This document shows, piece by piece, positions 1-8,877 of a stretch of DNA of 64,000 bases. Position numbers and translations under genes: made by a program. The stretch is from Jannaschia marina (lineage in GTDB: Bacteria; Pseudomonadota; Alphaproteobacteria; Rhodobacterales; Rhodobacteraceae). Location: contig NZ_JABVAX010000003.1 in assembly GCF_013404595.1 (NCBI RefSeq), forward strand, positions 186,001-250,000, written 5' to 3'. Within the stretch, counting starts at the first letter, position 1, and every line of letters starts with the position of its first letter. The notes under the pieces were generated by a model, which was not told where the DNA came from, ran no database searches, and saw nothing but the letters and a program-made list of their open reading frames with translations.

Positions 1-555
1 GCCCTCGATCCAGACCGGGAGCGTGTGCGCCGCGAGCGTCTGCATCACCGGATCGTCCGGATCGTCCGGGTCGACGACTTCGCAGGTGGAGCCGCCGGTG
101 TCGCAGACGAAGTTGTCGTAGCCGTAGATCTCGCGCGCGCGTTCGATGAAATGCGGCGTATCGAGGAGCGAATTGACCTCCGCCCGGTGGTGCAGCTCCT
201 GCCGGCGGGCGTACTCGGCGAAGGGAAGCCCCCCTTTGGCCGTGTTCCCGGGCTGTCCGAGGTAGGCGGAGAGCGGCGAGAGGTTCTCGAAGGTGATATT
301 GGGCCGCAGCGAGAGGCTGTCGGTCTTCAGCAGACGGGCCAGATAGGGCACCTTCATCGCGTGCCGCTTCAGGTCGTCGTTGATATGCTCGCCGAGGTAG
401 CCGGTGCCGATGCGGTAGTCGATCGAGTAGTGGAACCACTCTCCGCCCTCGCGCAGGATCTGGCTGATGTGGGTCTTCCCCAGCCCGGACATGCCGAAGA
501 GGGAGATGCGCTTGGACGTCGCCTGCTGCCAGGCCTCGGGGCTGTCGTAGATCAT
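1..555 (-). CDS. Conserved P-loop ATPase, partial (3' end outside window)
   Basis: The reading frame opens with an ATG at 555 and is open to the left edge, giving 185 codons without a stop. A Walker A motif (GMSGLGKT) lies near residues 21-28, and the N-terminus MIYDSPEAW is typical of a small ATPase conserved in Rhodobacterales whose cellular role I do not know. The start overlaps the stop of the upstream EamA gene by 4 bp (ATGA), so the two are probably co-transcribed. The C-terminal end cannot be judged from this window. Confidence 0.8.
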   Translation of the reverse strand, partial: MIYDSPEAWQQATSKRISLFGMSGLGKTHISQILREGGEWFHYSIDYRIGTGYLGEHINDDLKRHAMKVPYLARLLKTDSLSLRPNITFENLSPLSAYLGQPGNTAKGGLPFAEYARRQELHHRAEVNSLLDTPHFIERAREIYGYDNFVCDTGGSTCEVVDPDDPDDPVMQTLAAHTLPVWIEG

Positions 556-1469
556 GGACCGGGCGTAGCGCGGCCCCGGAAGACGCGCAATATCCGCCCG
601 TCGATCAGCGCGAGGCCGAGGGCGAGCAGAGCGAAGCCCAGGTAGACGTTGGGCGAGAGCACCTCGTCCCTCACCCAGGCCCCGAGCAGGATCGCGACCG
701 GTGGAATGCCGAGGGTGCAGAGCATGGTGTTGCCGCTCCCGGCGCGGGCGAGGACGCGGAAATAGAGCAGGTAGGCCACAGCCGTCGCGATCACCGCGTA
801 GTAGCCGATGGCGAGCCAGGTCGTGGGGGCCCGCGGGAGGACGAAGCCGTCGAGGAGAAGTGCCGCGGGCACCATCACGAGGCTAGACCCCGTCAGCATT
901 CCGGCGGCCGCGACCTGCGGGGCGAGGCCCTGCAGCCGGAGCCGCCCCCAGACGGCCGCGAAGGCATAGGAGAGCGTCCCCGCGACGATGGCGAGCTGTG
1001 CGAGCGAGCGCAGGTCGAGCGTTGTCAGGTTCTCGAGACCGATCGCCGTGGCGACCCCGAAGAAGCCGATGCCGACCCCGGCCGCGCGGCGCAGCGTCAG
1101 CCGCTCGTCCGAGAGAAGGAGCGCGGCGACGAGGACGCCGAACACCGCCGTCCCCGCGTTCAGGATCGAGGTGAGCCCCGTCTCCACATAGAGCTGACCC
1201 CAGGCCATGAGCGAGAAGGGCAGAACGTTGTTGAGCACGCCCATGACCAGAAGCGCGCCCCAGAGCTGCGGCTCCCGCGGCAGGGGCAGACGACGGAGGG
1301 CGACGTAGACCCAGAGGACCAGCGCCGCGACGCCCACACGCCAGGCGACGGAGGTGACGAAGGGGATTTCGTCGAGCGCGGTGCGGATCGCGAGGAAGCT
1401 GCCGCCCCAGATGAGGGAGAGGAGGGCGAGGCCGGCCCAGGCCGTGTTGGGGATGTCGCGGGTGCTCAT
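552..1469 (-). CDS. EamA/DMT-family inner-membrane transporter
   Basis: This 305-aa protein is built almost entirely of hydrophobic segments, about ten membrane helices in two EamA repeats, matching the drug/metabolite transporter superfamily in length and layout. Early residues LLSLIWGGSFLAIR are typical of the first EamA helix. It is probably a small-metabolite exporter; the substrate cannot be read from sequence. Its stop overlaps the start of the following ATPase gene. No strong Shine-Dalgarno precedes the ATG at 1469, but the N-terminus fits the family. Confidence 0.9.
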   Translation of the reverse strand: MSTRDIPNTAWAGLALLSLIWGGSFLAIRTALDEIPFVTSVAWRVGVAALVLWVYVALRRLPLPREPQLWGALLVMGVLNNVLPFSLMAWGQLYVETGLTSILNAGTAVFGVLVAALLLSDERLTLRRAAGVGIGFFGVATAIGLENLTTLDLRSLAQLAIVAGTLSYAFAAVWGRLRLQGLAPQVAAAGMLTGSSLVMVPAALLLDGFVLPRAPTTWLAIGYYAVIATAVAYLLYFRVLARAGSGNTMLCTLGIPPVAILLGAWVRDEVLSPNVYLGFALLALGLALIDGRILRVFRGRATPGP

Positions 1470-1527
1470 GGGGCAGGGCTAGGCATTGTCGTGCCTGCGC
1501 GCTACCCGGAACATGCGCCAAACGCGA

Positions 1528-1555
1528 AGCGCCCCGCCGGTCGGGGCGGGGCGCT
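1528..1555 (-). terminator. Hairpin downstream of the fadL-like gene
   Basis: A perfect 11-bp GC-rich stem (AGCGCCCCGCC paired with its complement, 6-nt loop) lies 26 bp beyond the stop of the porin gene. On the minus strand it is followed by a short T-containing stretch (TTCGCGTTT) rather than a pure U tract. It is a plausible intrinsic terminator for the porin transcript. Confidence 0.6.
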
Positions 1556-1581
1556 CGGTGGTGCTGTGCGGTGCGGAAGGA

Positions 1582-2718
1582 TCAGAAGGTGTAGCCGATC
1601 TTGAAGCCCACACCGACCGCCGAATTGTCTTCGAAGTCGGACAGTTCGTTACCGGCGACAGTGGGCACGGCATCGCCGATGCGGGTGTAGTTGACGCCGC
1701 CCGAGAGCTTGATGTTCGGATTGACCTGGTAGGAACCGCCGATCGTGATGCCGTAGCTGCCGTTCGACGGGGCCAGCGGCGACACCTGGTCGTCCGCCCC
1801 GCCGTCCGAGTAGTTCAGCGTGACGGAGCCCGCGAACTTGTCGTTGAAGCGGCGGCCGATGCCGATGGTATAGTCGCGCGCATCGTCGATGTTCGTCAGG
1901 CTGGCCCCGCCGGTGTTGATTCCGAACTGCGTCGGCGTGACCTGTACGACGCTGTAATCGGCGTAGCGGAACGAGGCGAAGAGCAGCGTGTCCTTCGCGA
2001 TACCCGTCTGGAAGGAGATGTTGACCGCCTCGGGCGTCGTCACCTCGGTGTTGGAGGTCACGCCCGGGACAATGTTCTCCTGCGTGTCGAAATCGTGGTC
2101 GATCTCGGAGAAGTAGGTTACCGCGATCCGTAGCGCGATCTCCGGGATTTCGTAGGCACCGCCAATCTGGAAGCCGAAGGCCGTGTCGCCGTCGAGGTCG
2201 GCCGAATAGCCGTTGAGTGGGCCGTAGCCGCCACCGCGCAGGTCGACGCTGGCGTTAATCTGCTGGGCGCGGATGCCGCCGTGGACGCTGAAGCGGTCGT
2301 TGAACTTGTAGCGCAGCAGGCCGGTGACCGAGCTCGAGTCCAGCGTCGCTGTGGTTCCGCCGAGGAGGGCGCTGCCGCCGCCGGCCGGCGGGACAAAGGC
2401 CGGGTAGGCGATGTTCGCGCCATAGGGCTGATCGACGATGACCGCGAAAGACAGCCGGTCGTTGATGTCCTGCTTGTAGCCGAGCGCGCCCTGGAAGTAG
2501 TTGCCGGCCGCGTCGCCCGACGAGCGCCCGGCCAGCGGACCGGCCAGCGGACCGTCGTCGCCGGACAGATCGGGCGCGACATAGCCGAAGGTCAGCTCGG
2601 CGATGTTGCCCTCTTCAAACAGAAGGTTGATGTTCTGGCCGGAGCGGTCGAGCCCGCCGGCCATGGCACTGCCAGTGCCGACGATCGTTGCCACTGCGGC
2701 AAGCGTGAAACGGTTCAT
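1582..2718 (-). CDS. FadL/OmpP1-family outer-membrane transport protein
   Basis: A 378-aa protein with a clear signal peptide of about 20 residues (MNRFTLAAVATIVGTGSAMA, then mature GGLDRSG). The rest is alternating amphipathic beta-strand pattern, ending in a C-terminal aromatic (GYTF), the outer-membrane insertion signal. Short NINLLFEEGN and repeated 'GIGRRFNDKFAGSV'-type strands fit the FadL/TodX family, which moves long-chain fatty acids or other hydrophobic compounds across the outer membrane. AAGGGAAG upstream of the ATG at 2718 serves as ribosome-binding site. It is monocistronic, with its own hairpin downstream. The family call is good; the substrate is inferred. Confidence 0.88.
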   Translation of the reverse strand: MNRFTLAAVATIVGTGSAMAGGLDRSGQNINLLFEEGNIAELTFGYVAPDLSGDDGPLAGPLAGRSSGDAAGNYFQGALGYKQDINDRLSFAVIVDQPYGANIAYPAFVPPAGGGSALLGGTTATLDSSSVTGLLRYKFNDRFSVHGGIRAQQINASVDLRGGGYGPLNGYSADLDGDTAFGFQIGGAYEIPEIALRIAVTYFSEIDHDFDTQENIVPGVTSNTEVTTPEAVNISFQTGIAKDTLLFASFRYADYSVVQVTPTQFGINTGGASLTNIDDARDYTIGIGRRFNDKFAGSVTLNYSDGGADDQVSPLAPSNGSYGITIGGSYQVNPNIKLSGGVNYTRIGDAVPTVAGNELSDFEDNSAVGVGFKIGYTF

Positions 2719-2921
2719 TGTGCTGTCTTCCCTTGTGGGCCCTGAGTGTGAGCCGATGTCAGCCGTCGCCGCGATCCTCCTCCGACCGGGCGCCTGTCCT
2801 GTCTCGAGCCTTGGGGAATAGGACCGATCCGGTCAAATCGGACCCTACGTCACGGATTGTTTTGCCAGTGGACCCGGTCGAATTGCGGCAACTCGGCAAC
2901 AATTCGCCGTTCTGCCCCGGG

Positions 2922-3782
2922 TCAGACGGCGCGGGCGAGGCGCAGATTCGCCCAGGCCGCGCCGAAGACGATCGCCCCGCCGAGAAGGACGAGCGGGTCG
3001 AGCGCCTCGGCGAAGAAGAGCGCGCCGATCACCGCGATGAGCGGCAGGCGGGCGAAGTCGATCGGCATGACCGTCGAGGCCGGGGCGAGGCTGAGAGCAT
3101 TCGTCAGGCACCAATGCGCGCAGAGACCGGCAAGGCCGATGATCACGACCCACGGCAGTGTTGCGGCCGTGGGCAGGGCGATGTCGCCGTCGTAGCCCGC
3201 GCAGGCAAGGCCGAAGAGAAGTTGTAGCGTGGTCAGCCAGAACAGGATGCCGGTGACGGTCTCGTCGCGCGTCAGCCGCCGCGTCAGCAGGTTCGTCAGC
3301 GCGAAAAAGACCGCCGCGAGCCCGCCCCAGAGAAGGCCGATGGACACGTTCCCGGAGAAGGGCTGCGCCACCAGCAGCACGCCGGCGAAGCCGATGGCGG
3401 CGACGGCGAGCTGAACCGGGCGCACCCGCTCGCCCAGGATGAGCGGCGCGAGAAGCAGAACCCAGAGCGGCGAGGTGAATTCCACCGCGAAGACCTGAGC
3501 GAGCGGCGCGAGCGTGATGGCGAGGAACCAGAGGTTCTGCCCGGTGAAATGGGTGATGTTGCGCACCACCTGCAGCGGCAGGTTGCGCGTCGTGATCTCG
3601 CGCCAGCGGCCCGTTCCGAAGGCGAGGGTCAGGACCACGACGACGCCGACGCAGGAGCGGAACAGCATGATCTCGAAGGTGTCGAGGTCGGTGGAGACGA
3701 CGCGGCCCGCGACCGCCATGGAGGTGAAGCTGAGGACGCTGCCGATCATCCAGACGGCGGCGCGCATGGTCTCGGGCGTCAC
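2922..3782 (-). CDS. EamA/DMT-family inner-membrane transporter
   Basis: About 286 aa from a GTG at 3782, or 281 aa from the in-frame ATG at 3767 (MRAAVWMIGSV); the frame remains open further upstream but runs into ccmE. Ten hydrophobic segments in two EamA halves, including GERVRPVQLAVAAIGFAGVL at the end of the first half, place it in the DMT superfamily. It follows ccmE by 4 bp (GTG start) and may be read through from it. The substrate is unknown. It is not closely similar to the EamA protein at 552-1469. Confidence 0.88.
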   Translation of the reverse strand: MTPETMRAAVWMIGSVLSFTSMAVAGRVVSTDLDTFEIMLFRSCVGVVVVLTLAFGTGRWREITTRNLPLQVVRNITHFTGQNLWFLAITLAPLAQVFAVEFTSPLWVLLLAPLILGERVRPVQLAVAAIGFAGVLLVAQPFSGNVSIGLLWGGLAAVFFALTNLLTRRLTRDETVTGILFWLTTLQLLFGLACAGYDGDIALPTAATLPWVVIIGLAGLCAHWCLTNALSLAPASTVMPIDFARLPLIAVIGALFFAEALDPLVLLGGAIVFGAAWANLRLARAV

Positions 3783-3786
3783 GCGG

Positions 3787-4242
3787 TCAGCTTTCGGGCG
3801 TCGCGTCCGGGTCCACGTAGGTGCCCTGGTCCTTGAGCGCCTCGATGACCTCCTTGGGCATGTAGGTCTCGTCGTGGCGCGCGAGGATCTCCGTCGCGGC
3901 GAAGACCTCGCCGTCGAAGCGCCCGGTGCCGACCATGCCCTCACCCTCGCCGAAGAGATCGGGCAGGACGCCGGTATAGCTCACCGGGATCGAGGCCCCG
4001 CCGTCGGTCACGCGGAAGGTGATCGCCGTGCCTTCGCCGCGCACGAGGCTGCCGTCCTCGACGAGGCCGCCGATCCGGAAGGTCTCGTTCGGGGGCGGCG
4101 GGGTGGCCGCCACCTCTGAGGGAGAGCGGAAGAAATTGAAGCTGTCCTGCGAGGCGTAGATCATCAGCGCGCTGGACCCGGCGAGCGCCAGGGCGGCCAG
4201 CGCGATGATCTGGATGCGGCGGGTCTTTTTCAAGGAACGCAT
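3787..4242 (-). CDS. ccmE: Cytochrome c-type biogenesis heme chaperone CcmE
   Basis: A 151-aa periplasmic heme chaperone of System I cytochrome c maturation. It holds heme covalently and passes it to the CcmF/CcmH ligation machinery. An N-terminal anchor helix (about residues 10-30) precedes an OB-fold domain, and the heme-attachment motif HDETY is visible with His123 and Tyr127. Length is normal for the family. The partner genes ccmF and ccmH lie 6 kb away on the opposite strand, so the ccm genes are split in this genome. It sits 9 bp downstream of murI and just ahead of an EamA gene. Confidence 0.95.
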   Translation of the reverse strand: MRSLKKTRRIQIIALAALALAGSSALMIYASQDSFNFFRSPSEVAATPPPPNETFRIGGLVEDGSLVRGEGTAITFRVTDGGASIPVSYTGVLPDLFGEGEGMVGTGRFDGEVFAATEILARHDETYMPKEVIEALKDQGTYVDPDATPES

Positions 4243-4251
4243 CTCGATCCC

Positions 4252-5061
4252 TCAGGCGGCTTCGAACGTCAGGGGGCGGCGCAGGAACTGGGTCGCCCGG
4301 GCCGAGACAGTCTCGGGGTCGCCGGTGGTGAACATCCGGGCCGCGCCCCCGCGGGCCATCTCGGGCCTGCGGGCAAGATAGTCGCTGAGGCTGGCGGCCA
4401 CAACGTCGGCCTGGCTGAAGAGCTTCACTTTGTCGCCGAGAGCGCGCTGGAAGGCCTCCTGTACGAGGGGGTAATGCGTGCAGCCCAGCACCGCCGCCTG
4501 GGGCGCGGGCATCTTGCGGCGGAGCGCATCGACGTGACTGCGCACGAGGGCCTCGGCCAGGATCATGTCGCCGTCCTCGATCGCGTCGACGACGCCGGCG
4601 CAGGCCTGCGCCTCCACATCGACGCCGATCGCGCGGAAGGCGAGCTCGCGCTGGAACGCGCGGCTCGCCACCGTGGCGGGGGTCGCGAAGAGCGCGACCT
4701 GCTGCACGTCGACTTCCCGCGGGGGGGAATTGTCGCCCCAGTTGCGCTCGGTCAGCGCCTCGATCAGCGGAACGAAGACGCCGAGAACGCGCTTGCCCTC
4801 GGGCACCCCGGCCTCCTGCATCCGGCGCAGGGCGGCTGCCGAGGCGGTGTTGCACGCGAGCACCACGAGGTCGCAGCCCTTGTCCCACATGTCGTGCACG
4901 GCGCGGTTCGTCAGCGCATGGATGTCGTCCATCTCGCGCACACCGTATGGCGCGTGGGCATTGTCGCCGTAGTAGGTGACGGTAAGCTCGGGCAGAGCAC
5001 GCGTGACGGCATCCCAGATCGTCAGGCCGCCGAGGCCGCTGTCGAAGATGCCCACGCTCAT
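4252..5061 (-). CDS. murI: Glutamate racemase MurI
   Basis: Converts L- to D-glutamate for peptidoglycan in the cytoplasm. The 269-aa sequence has the N-terminal signature GIFDSGLGG (Asp7, Ser8), the first catalytic cysteine in ACNTASA (Cys70) and the second in GCTHYPL (Cys194), with [11 protein letters not shown] between. Length matches the family. ccmE follows 9 bp downstream. Nothing unusual is seen beyond its association with cytochrome c maturation rather than cell-wall genes. Confidence 0.96.
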   Translation of the reverse strand: MSVGIFDSGLGGLTIWDAVTRALPELTVTYYGDNAHAPYGVREMDDIHALTNRAVHDMWDKGCDLVVLACNTASAAALRRMQEAGVPEGKRVLGVFVPLIEALTERNWGDNSPPREVDVQQVALFATPATVASRAFQRELAFRAIGVDVEAQACAGVVDAIEDGDMILAEALVRSHVDALRRKMPAPQAAVLGCTHYPLVQEAFQRALGDKVKLFSQADVVAASLSDYLARRPEMARGGAARMFTTGDPETVSARATQFLRRPLTFEAA

Positions 5062-5215
5062 GTCGCCTATCCTTCCGTCGCCATCAGACGCAGATCAACC
5101 GCGATCCGCCCGGGGCGGTGTCGCACGGCCCAGCCATACGACCCACATCGGGGGAGGTCCATCGGGCCCGGACGCCGCGGCGCAAAAACCGCCGACAGAC
5201 CTCGCGAACGGCGAG

Positions 5216-5249
5216 CCGAAAACAAAAAGGCGCCCCGCGGGGCGCCCTT
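5216..5249 (-). terminator. Intrinsic terminator of acpP
   Basis: A perfect 8-bp stem (GGCGCCCC, GC centre, GGGGCGCC; 5229-5246) is followed on the minus strand by TTTTTGTTTTC. It lies 32 bp beyond the acpP stop and is the cleanest protein-gene terminator in the window. It separates acpP from murI. Confidence 0.9.
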
Positions 5250-5280
5250 CGAAACCTGTCAACCGACGATCCGGGTCGGA

Positions 5281-5514
5281 TCAGGAGTTGGACTTGATGA
5301 AGTTGACGGCGTCGCCGAACGTCTGGATCGACTCGGCCGCGTCGTCGGGGATCTCGATCCCGAACTCTTCCTCGAAGGCCATGACGAGCTCGACCGTGTC
5401 GAGCGAGTCGGCCCCCAGATCGTCGATGAACGACGCGTTCTCGGTCACCTTGTCCTCTTCGACGCCAAGGTGCTCGACGACCTTCTTGCGGACGCGATCC
5501 TCGATATCGCTCAT
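5281..5514 (-). CDS. acpP: Acyl carrier protein AcpP
   Basis: A 77-aa acidic protein carrying growing fatty acyl chains on a 4'-phosphopantetheine attached to Ser37 of the GADSLD motif. Acidic helix II ([11 protein letters not shown]) and the IPDDAAE stretch are typical. It lies between fabG (upstream, same strand, 267-bp gap) and murI. The large upstream gap contains a promoter-like sequence, and a strong terminator lies downstream, so it is probably expressed as its own abundant transcript. Confidence 0.97.
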   Translation of the reverse strand: MSDIEDRVRKKVVEHLGVEEDKVTENASFIDDLGADSLDTVELVMAFEEEFGIEIPDDAAESIQTFGDAVNFIKSNS

Positions 5515-5622
5515 ATCTCTACCTCATCATCTCGTGGCCCATCCGGGCGATTGTGCATGGCCGTGGCCCCATGCCGGGCTGCCCGATGTCCGGGCTGCGG
5601 GAGCCCCCGCTCGCGTGCGCCG

Positions 5623-5650
5623 CCTATATCACGGGGGACTCCGATGGCAA
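5623..5650 (-). promoter_or_regulatory. Candidate sigma70-type promoter of acpP
   Basis: On the minus strand TTGCCA (5650-5645) is followed after 16 bp by TATAGG (5628-5623), about 110 bp ahead of the acpP start. The fit to the -35/-10 consensus is reasonable and it lies in the only large gap of the fab cluster. No start-site data are available. Confidence 0.5.
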
Positions 5651-5781
5651 ATCCTTTGTGGTCCGGATGCCGGACCCGTTCGCGCCTCCCCGCCGGGCGG
5701 CGGCGGGGGCTTGCCTGTGGTGCCGAAGAACGGGCGGGAAGGTGTTGAGAAGGCGGAAAATAACGTTTCGGCGAGGCAAGG

Positions 5782-6519
5782 TCAGAGCATCGCCATGCCA
5801 CCGTTCACATGCAGCGTCGCGCCGGTGACGTAGCCCGCCTCCTCGGAGGCGAGATAGGTGCAGGCGGCGGCGATCTCGGCCGGGGTACCCATGCGACCGG
5901 CGGGGATCTGTTCGTTGATCTTGGCCTTCTGGTCGTCGGTGAGCTTCTCGGTCATCGGCGTCGCGATGAAGCCCGGTGCCACGGTATTGACCGTGATGTT
6001 CCGGCTTGCCACCTCGTAGGCCAGCGACTTCGCCATCCCAACCATGCCGGCCTTGGACGCGGCGTAGTTGCCCTGGCCGGGGTTGCCCGTCGCGCCCACG
6101 ATGGAGCTGATGTTGATGATGCGGCCCCAGCGGGCCTTCATCATGCCCCGCAATACGCCTTTCGAGAGCCGGAAGGCGGAGGTGAGGTTCACGTTCAGGA
6201 CATCGGCCCATTCCTCCTCGGACATGCGCATGAAGAGGTTGTCGCGGGTGATGCCCGCGTTGTTGACGAGGATGTCGACGCTGCCCATCGCGGCCGCGGC
6301 CTCCTTCGGGAGGGCGGTCACGGCGTCGGCGTCGCCGAGATTACAGGGCAGCACGTGGGCGCGCTCGCCGAGTTCCCCCGCGAGTGCCTGCAGCGGATCC
6401 TCCCGCGTGCCCGAGAGGCCGACGGTCGCGCCCTGTGCGTGGAGCGCGCGGGCGATCTCGGCCCCGATGCCGCCGGACGCTCCGGTGACGAGAGCGGCTT
6501 TTCCATTCAGGTCAAACAT
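5782..6519 (-). CDS. fabG: 3-oxoacyl-[acyl-carrier-protein] reductase FabG
   Basis: NADPH-dependent reduction of 3-oxoacyl-ACP in fatty acid elongation. The 245-aa SDR has the cofactor motif TGASGGIG (residues 12-19), NNAG (86-89) and the catalytic residues Ser139, Tyr152 and Lys156 (YAASK). The C-terminal GATLHVNGGMAM is characteristic of FabG rather than generic SDRs. It lies 13 bp downstream of fabD and upstream of acpP, the usual fabD-fabG-acpP order. Confidence 0.96.
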   Translation of the reverse strand: MFDLNGKAALVTGASGGIGAEIARALHAQGATVGLSGTREDPLQALAGELGERAHVLPCNLGDADAVTALPKEAAAAMGSVDILVNNAGITRDNLFMRMSEEEWADVLNVNLTSAFRLSKGVLRGMMKARWGRIINISSIVGATGNPGQGNYAASKAGMVGMAKSLAYEVASRNITVNTVAPGFIATPMTEKLTDDQKAKINEQIPAGRMGTPAEIAAACTYLASEEAGYVTGATLHVNGGMAML

Positions 6520-6532
6520 CTATGGGCCTTTC

Positions 6533-7471
6533 TTAAAGTGCGTCTTTCGCCGCGTTGACGTCAGCGGGCGTGCCCACCGCGCGGGTGGCGACGGATTTGT
6601 CGATGCGGCGGATCATGCCCGAGAGCGCCTTGCCCGCCCCGATCTCCCAGATCTCGGTCACGCCGAGGTTCGCCATCTCGCCCACGCTCTCGCGCCAGCG
6701 GACGGAGCCGGTGACCTGATCGACCAGCAGGCTGCGGATGACGTCCGGGTCGGTGACCGGCCGGGCGGTGACGTTGGCCACGAGCGGCACCGAGGGGGCC
6801 GCGATCGCCACGTCGTCGAGCGCACGGGCCATGGCGGCCGCCGCAGGCTCCATCAGATCGCAGTGGAAAGGGGCCGAGACCGGGAGAAGCATGGCGCGCT
6901 TCGCGCCCTTCGCCTTGGCGATGTCGAGCGCGCGTTCCACAGCCGCCTTATGGCCAGAGACGACGACCTGCGAGGGATCGTTGTCGTTCGCGGCCTGGCA
7001 GATCTCGTCACCCGCGGCCTCTTCGGCCACCGCCTGTGCATCCTCGAACCCGAGCCCGAGGAGCGCGGCCATCGCGCCGACGCCCACGGGAACAGCACTC
7101 TGCATCGCCTCGCCCCGGATCCGCAGGAGGCGCGCGGCGTCCGACAGGCTGAGCGATCCGGCGGCGACGAGGGCGGAGTATTCGCCGAGGGAATGCCCGG
7201 CGACATAGGCCGCGTGACCCTCGACCGTGATCCCCTCGGCTTCGAGCGCGCGGAGGGCGGCGATGGAGGTCGCCATGAGCGCGGGCTGGGCATTGGCCGT
7301 GAGCGTCAGCGTCTCGGCCTCGCCCGACCAGATCAGGTCCGACAGCTTTTCGCCCAGGGCGGCGTCGACCTCCTCGAAGACGGCCCGGGCGGCCGGATAG
7401 GCGTCGGCCAGATCGCGGCCCATGCCGATGGTCTGGGCACCCTGGCCGGGAAAGACGAAAGCTCTGGTCAT
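6533..7471 (-). CDS. fabD: Malonyl-CoA:ACP transacylase FabD
   Basis: Loads malonyl groups onto AcpP. From the ATG at 7471 the product is 312 aa and begins MTRAFVFPGQGAQ, the normal FabD N-terminus; a longer in-frame extension to 7546 is unlikely because family members start at this point and AAGGGGGATCCG just upstream supplies a Shine-Dalgarno. The nucleophile is Ser94 in GHSLGEYSA, and the catalytic histidine is in SAPFHCDLM. It heads the fabD-fabG unit. Confidence 0.96.
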   Translation of the reverse strand: MTRAFVFPGQGAQTIGMGRDLADAYPAARAVFEEVDAALGEKLSDLIWSGEAETLTLTANAQPALMATSIAALRALEAEGITVEGHAAYVAGHSLGEYSALVAAGSLSLSDAARLLRIRGEAMQSAVPVGVGAMAALLGLGFEDAQAVAEEAAGDEICQAANDNDPSQVVVSGHKAAVERALDIAKAKGAKRAMLLPVSAPFHCDLMEPAAAAMARALDDVAIAAPSVPLVANVTARPVTDPDVIRSLLVDQVTGSVRWRESVGEMANLGVTEIWEIGAGKALSGMIRRIDKSVATRAVGTPADVNAAKDAL

Positions 7472-7609
7472 CGGATCCCCCTTGGTTTCGGGCCGGTCTA
7501 ACGACGCGGCCGGGCCCTGTGAAGCCCGCACGGGTCCTGTGCGCAATTCCCCGATGGTGCGCGCGCACCGAGGTGCTACGCTCTGACCGGATCAAGACGG
7601 AGACCGCCC

Positions 7610-8812
7610 GTGACCCGACGCACCGAAGCGACCAATACCCTCTCGACCTATGGTTGGGTCGAGCGCGGGTTCCACTGGGCGATCGCCCTTCTGATCGCGA
7701 CGGCGCTCGTGCTCGGCAGGCTTGCCTACGACGCGCCCTTCGACACCGACGCCGCGCTCGCACGGAAGGCCTGGCTGTTTTCATTCCACAAGACGGTCGG
7801 CGTGGCGATTTTCTTCGTCGCGCTCGCGCGGATCCTCTGGGCCTTGAGCCAGCCGCGTCCGCGCCCGCTCCACGGCGGGGCGGAGGCGATGCTAGCCGCG
7901 CTCGTGCATTGGCTGCTCTACGGCTCGCTGGTGATCGTGCCCCTCCTGGGCTGGGCGCATCACGCCACGGCAGAGGGCTTCGCGCCGATCTGGTGGCCCT
8001 TCGGGCAGGGTTTGCCGGGCCTCGGGCCGGATGCTGTGCTGTCGAAGGTGCTGGGCGTGCTGCACACGACCTTCGTCAAGGTGCTCGTCGGCGCGCTCGT
8101 CCTGCACATTGTCGGCACCTTGAAGCATGTCATCCTCGACCGCGATCTGACTTTCGCCCGGATGTGGAAGGGGGCCGACCCCGGGCCCCTGTCGGCGGCG
8201 CGGAGCCATCTTCTGCCGCTCGTCGGAGCCGTCGCGGTCTGGCTGGCGACGCTGGGCGTCGGGCTCGCGCTCGTGCCGTCCCGGGAGGCGGCGGCGACGG
8301 GCACGGCCGAGGTCGCAGGCGTCTCGAACTGGACGGTGGAGGAGGGGACGCTCTCGATCACCGTGACGCAGCTCGGGACGCCCGTGACCGGCAGCTTCGC
8401 CGACTGGCAGGCGGCCATCGACTTCGACCCGGAGCCCCGTGCCGACGACACGAACGGAACGGTCGAGGTCTCGGTGGCGACCGGCTCGCTCACGCTCGGC
8501 TCGGTCACGGATCAGGCGACGGGCGCGGAATTCCTGGCCGCTGGCGAGCATCCGACCGCGACCTACGTGGCCGAGTTGCGCCCCGAGGGGGACGCCTATG
8601 TCGCCGACGGTACGTTGACGCTGCGCGGGGTCGAGGTGCCGCTCACGCTGCCCTTCACGCTCGACCTGACCGACGGGCGGGCCGAGATGACGGCCACCGC
8701 CGGGCTCGACCGGCGCGACTTCGGGATGGGCGAGACGGCCTACCCCGACGAATCGAGCGTGGGATTCGGCGTGACGATGGACGTGGCGCTCACGGCGGTC
8801 CGCGCCGAGTAA
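7610..8812 (+). CDS. Cytochrome b561-YceI fusion protein
   Basis: A 400-aa protein from a GTG start. Residues 1-230 form a bacterial cytochrome b561 domain: transmembrane helices with candidate heme-ligand histidines in ERGFHW, SFHKTVG and the LHTTFVKV...LHIVGTLKH segment. After a last helix near residues 205-225, residues 235-400 form a YceI-like lipocalin-type domain that would sit in the periplasm and bind an isoprenoid or quinone-like ligand. Elsewhere these domains are often adjacent genes; here they are one chain. A role in electron transfer to or from a lipid-bound quinone is inferred. Confidence 0.9.
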   Translation: MTRRTEATNTLSTYGWVERGFHWAIALLIATALVLGRLAYDAPFDTDAALARKAWLFSFHKTVGVAIFFVALARILWALSQPRPRPLHGGAEAMLAALVHWLLYGSLVIVPLLGWAHHATAEGFAPIWWPFGQGLPGLGPDAVLSKVLGVLHTTFVKVLVGALVLHIVGTLKHVILDRDLTFARMWKGADPGPLSAARSHLLPLVGAVAVWLATLGVGLALVPSREAAATGTAEVAGVSNWTVEEGTLSITVTQLGTPVTGSFADWQAAIDFDPEPRADDTNGTVEVSVATGSLTLGSVTDQATGAEFLAAGEHPTATYVAELRPEGDAYVADGTLTLRGVEVPLTLPFTLDLTDGRAEMTATAGLDRRDFGMGETAYPDESSVGFGVTMDVALTAVRAE

Positions 8813-8877
8813 CCTGCCGTTAACCGTTCGCCCCGACCTTCCGTCGCTCACGCAACCGAGCATGGGAGGGTCGGACC

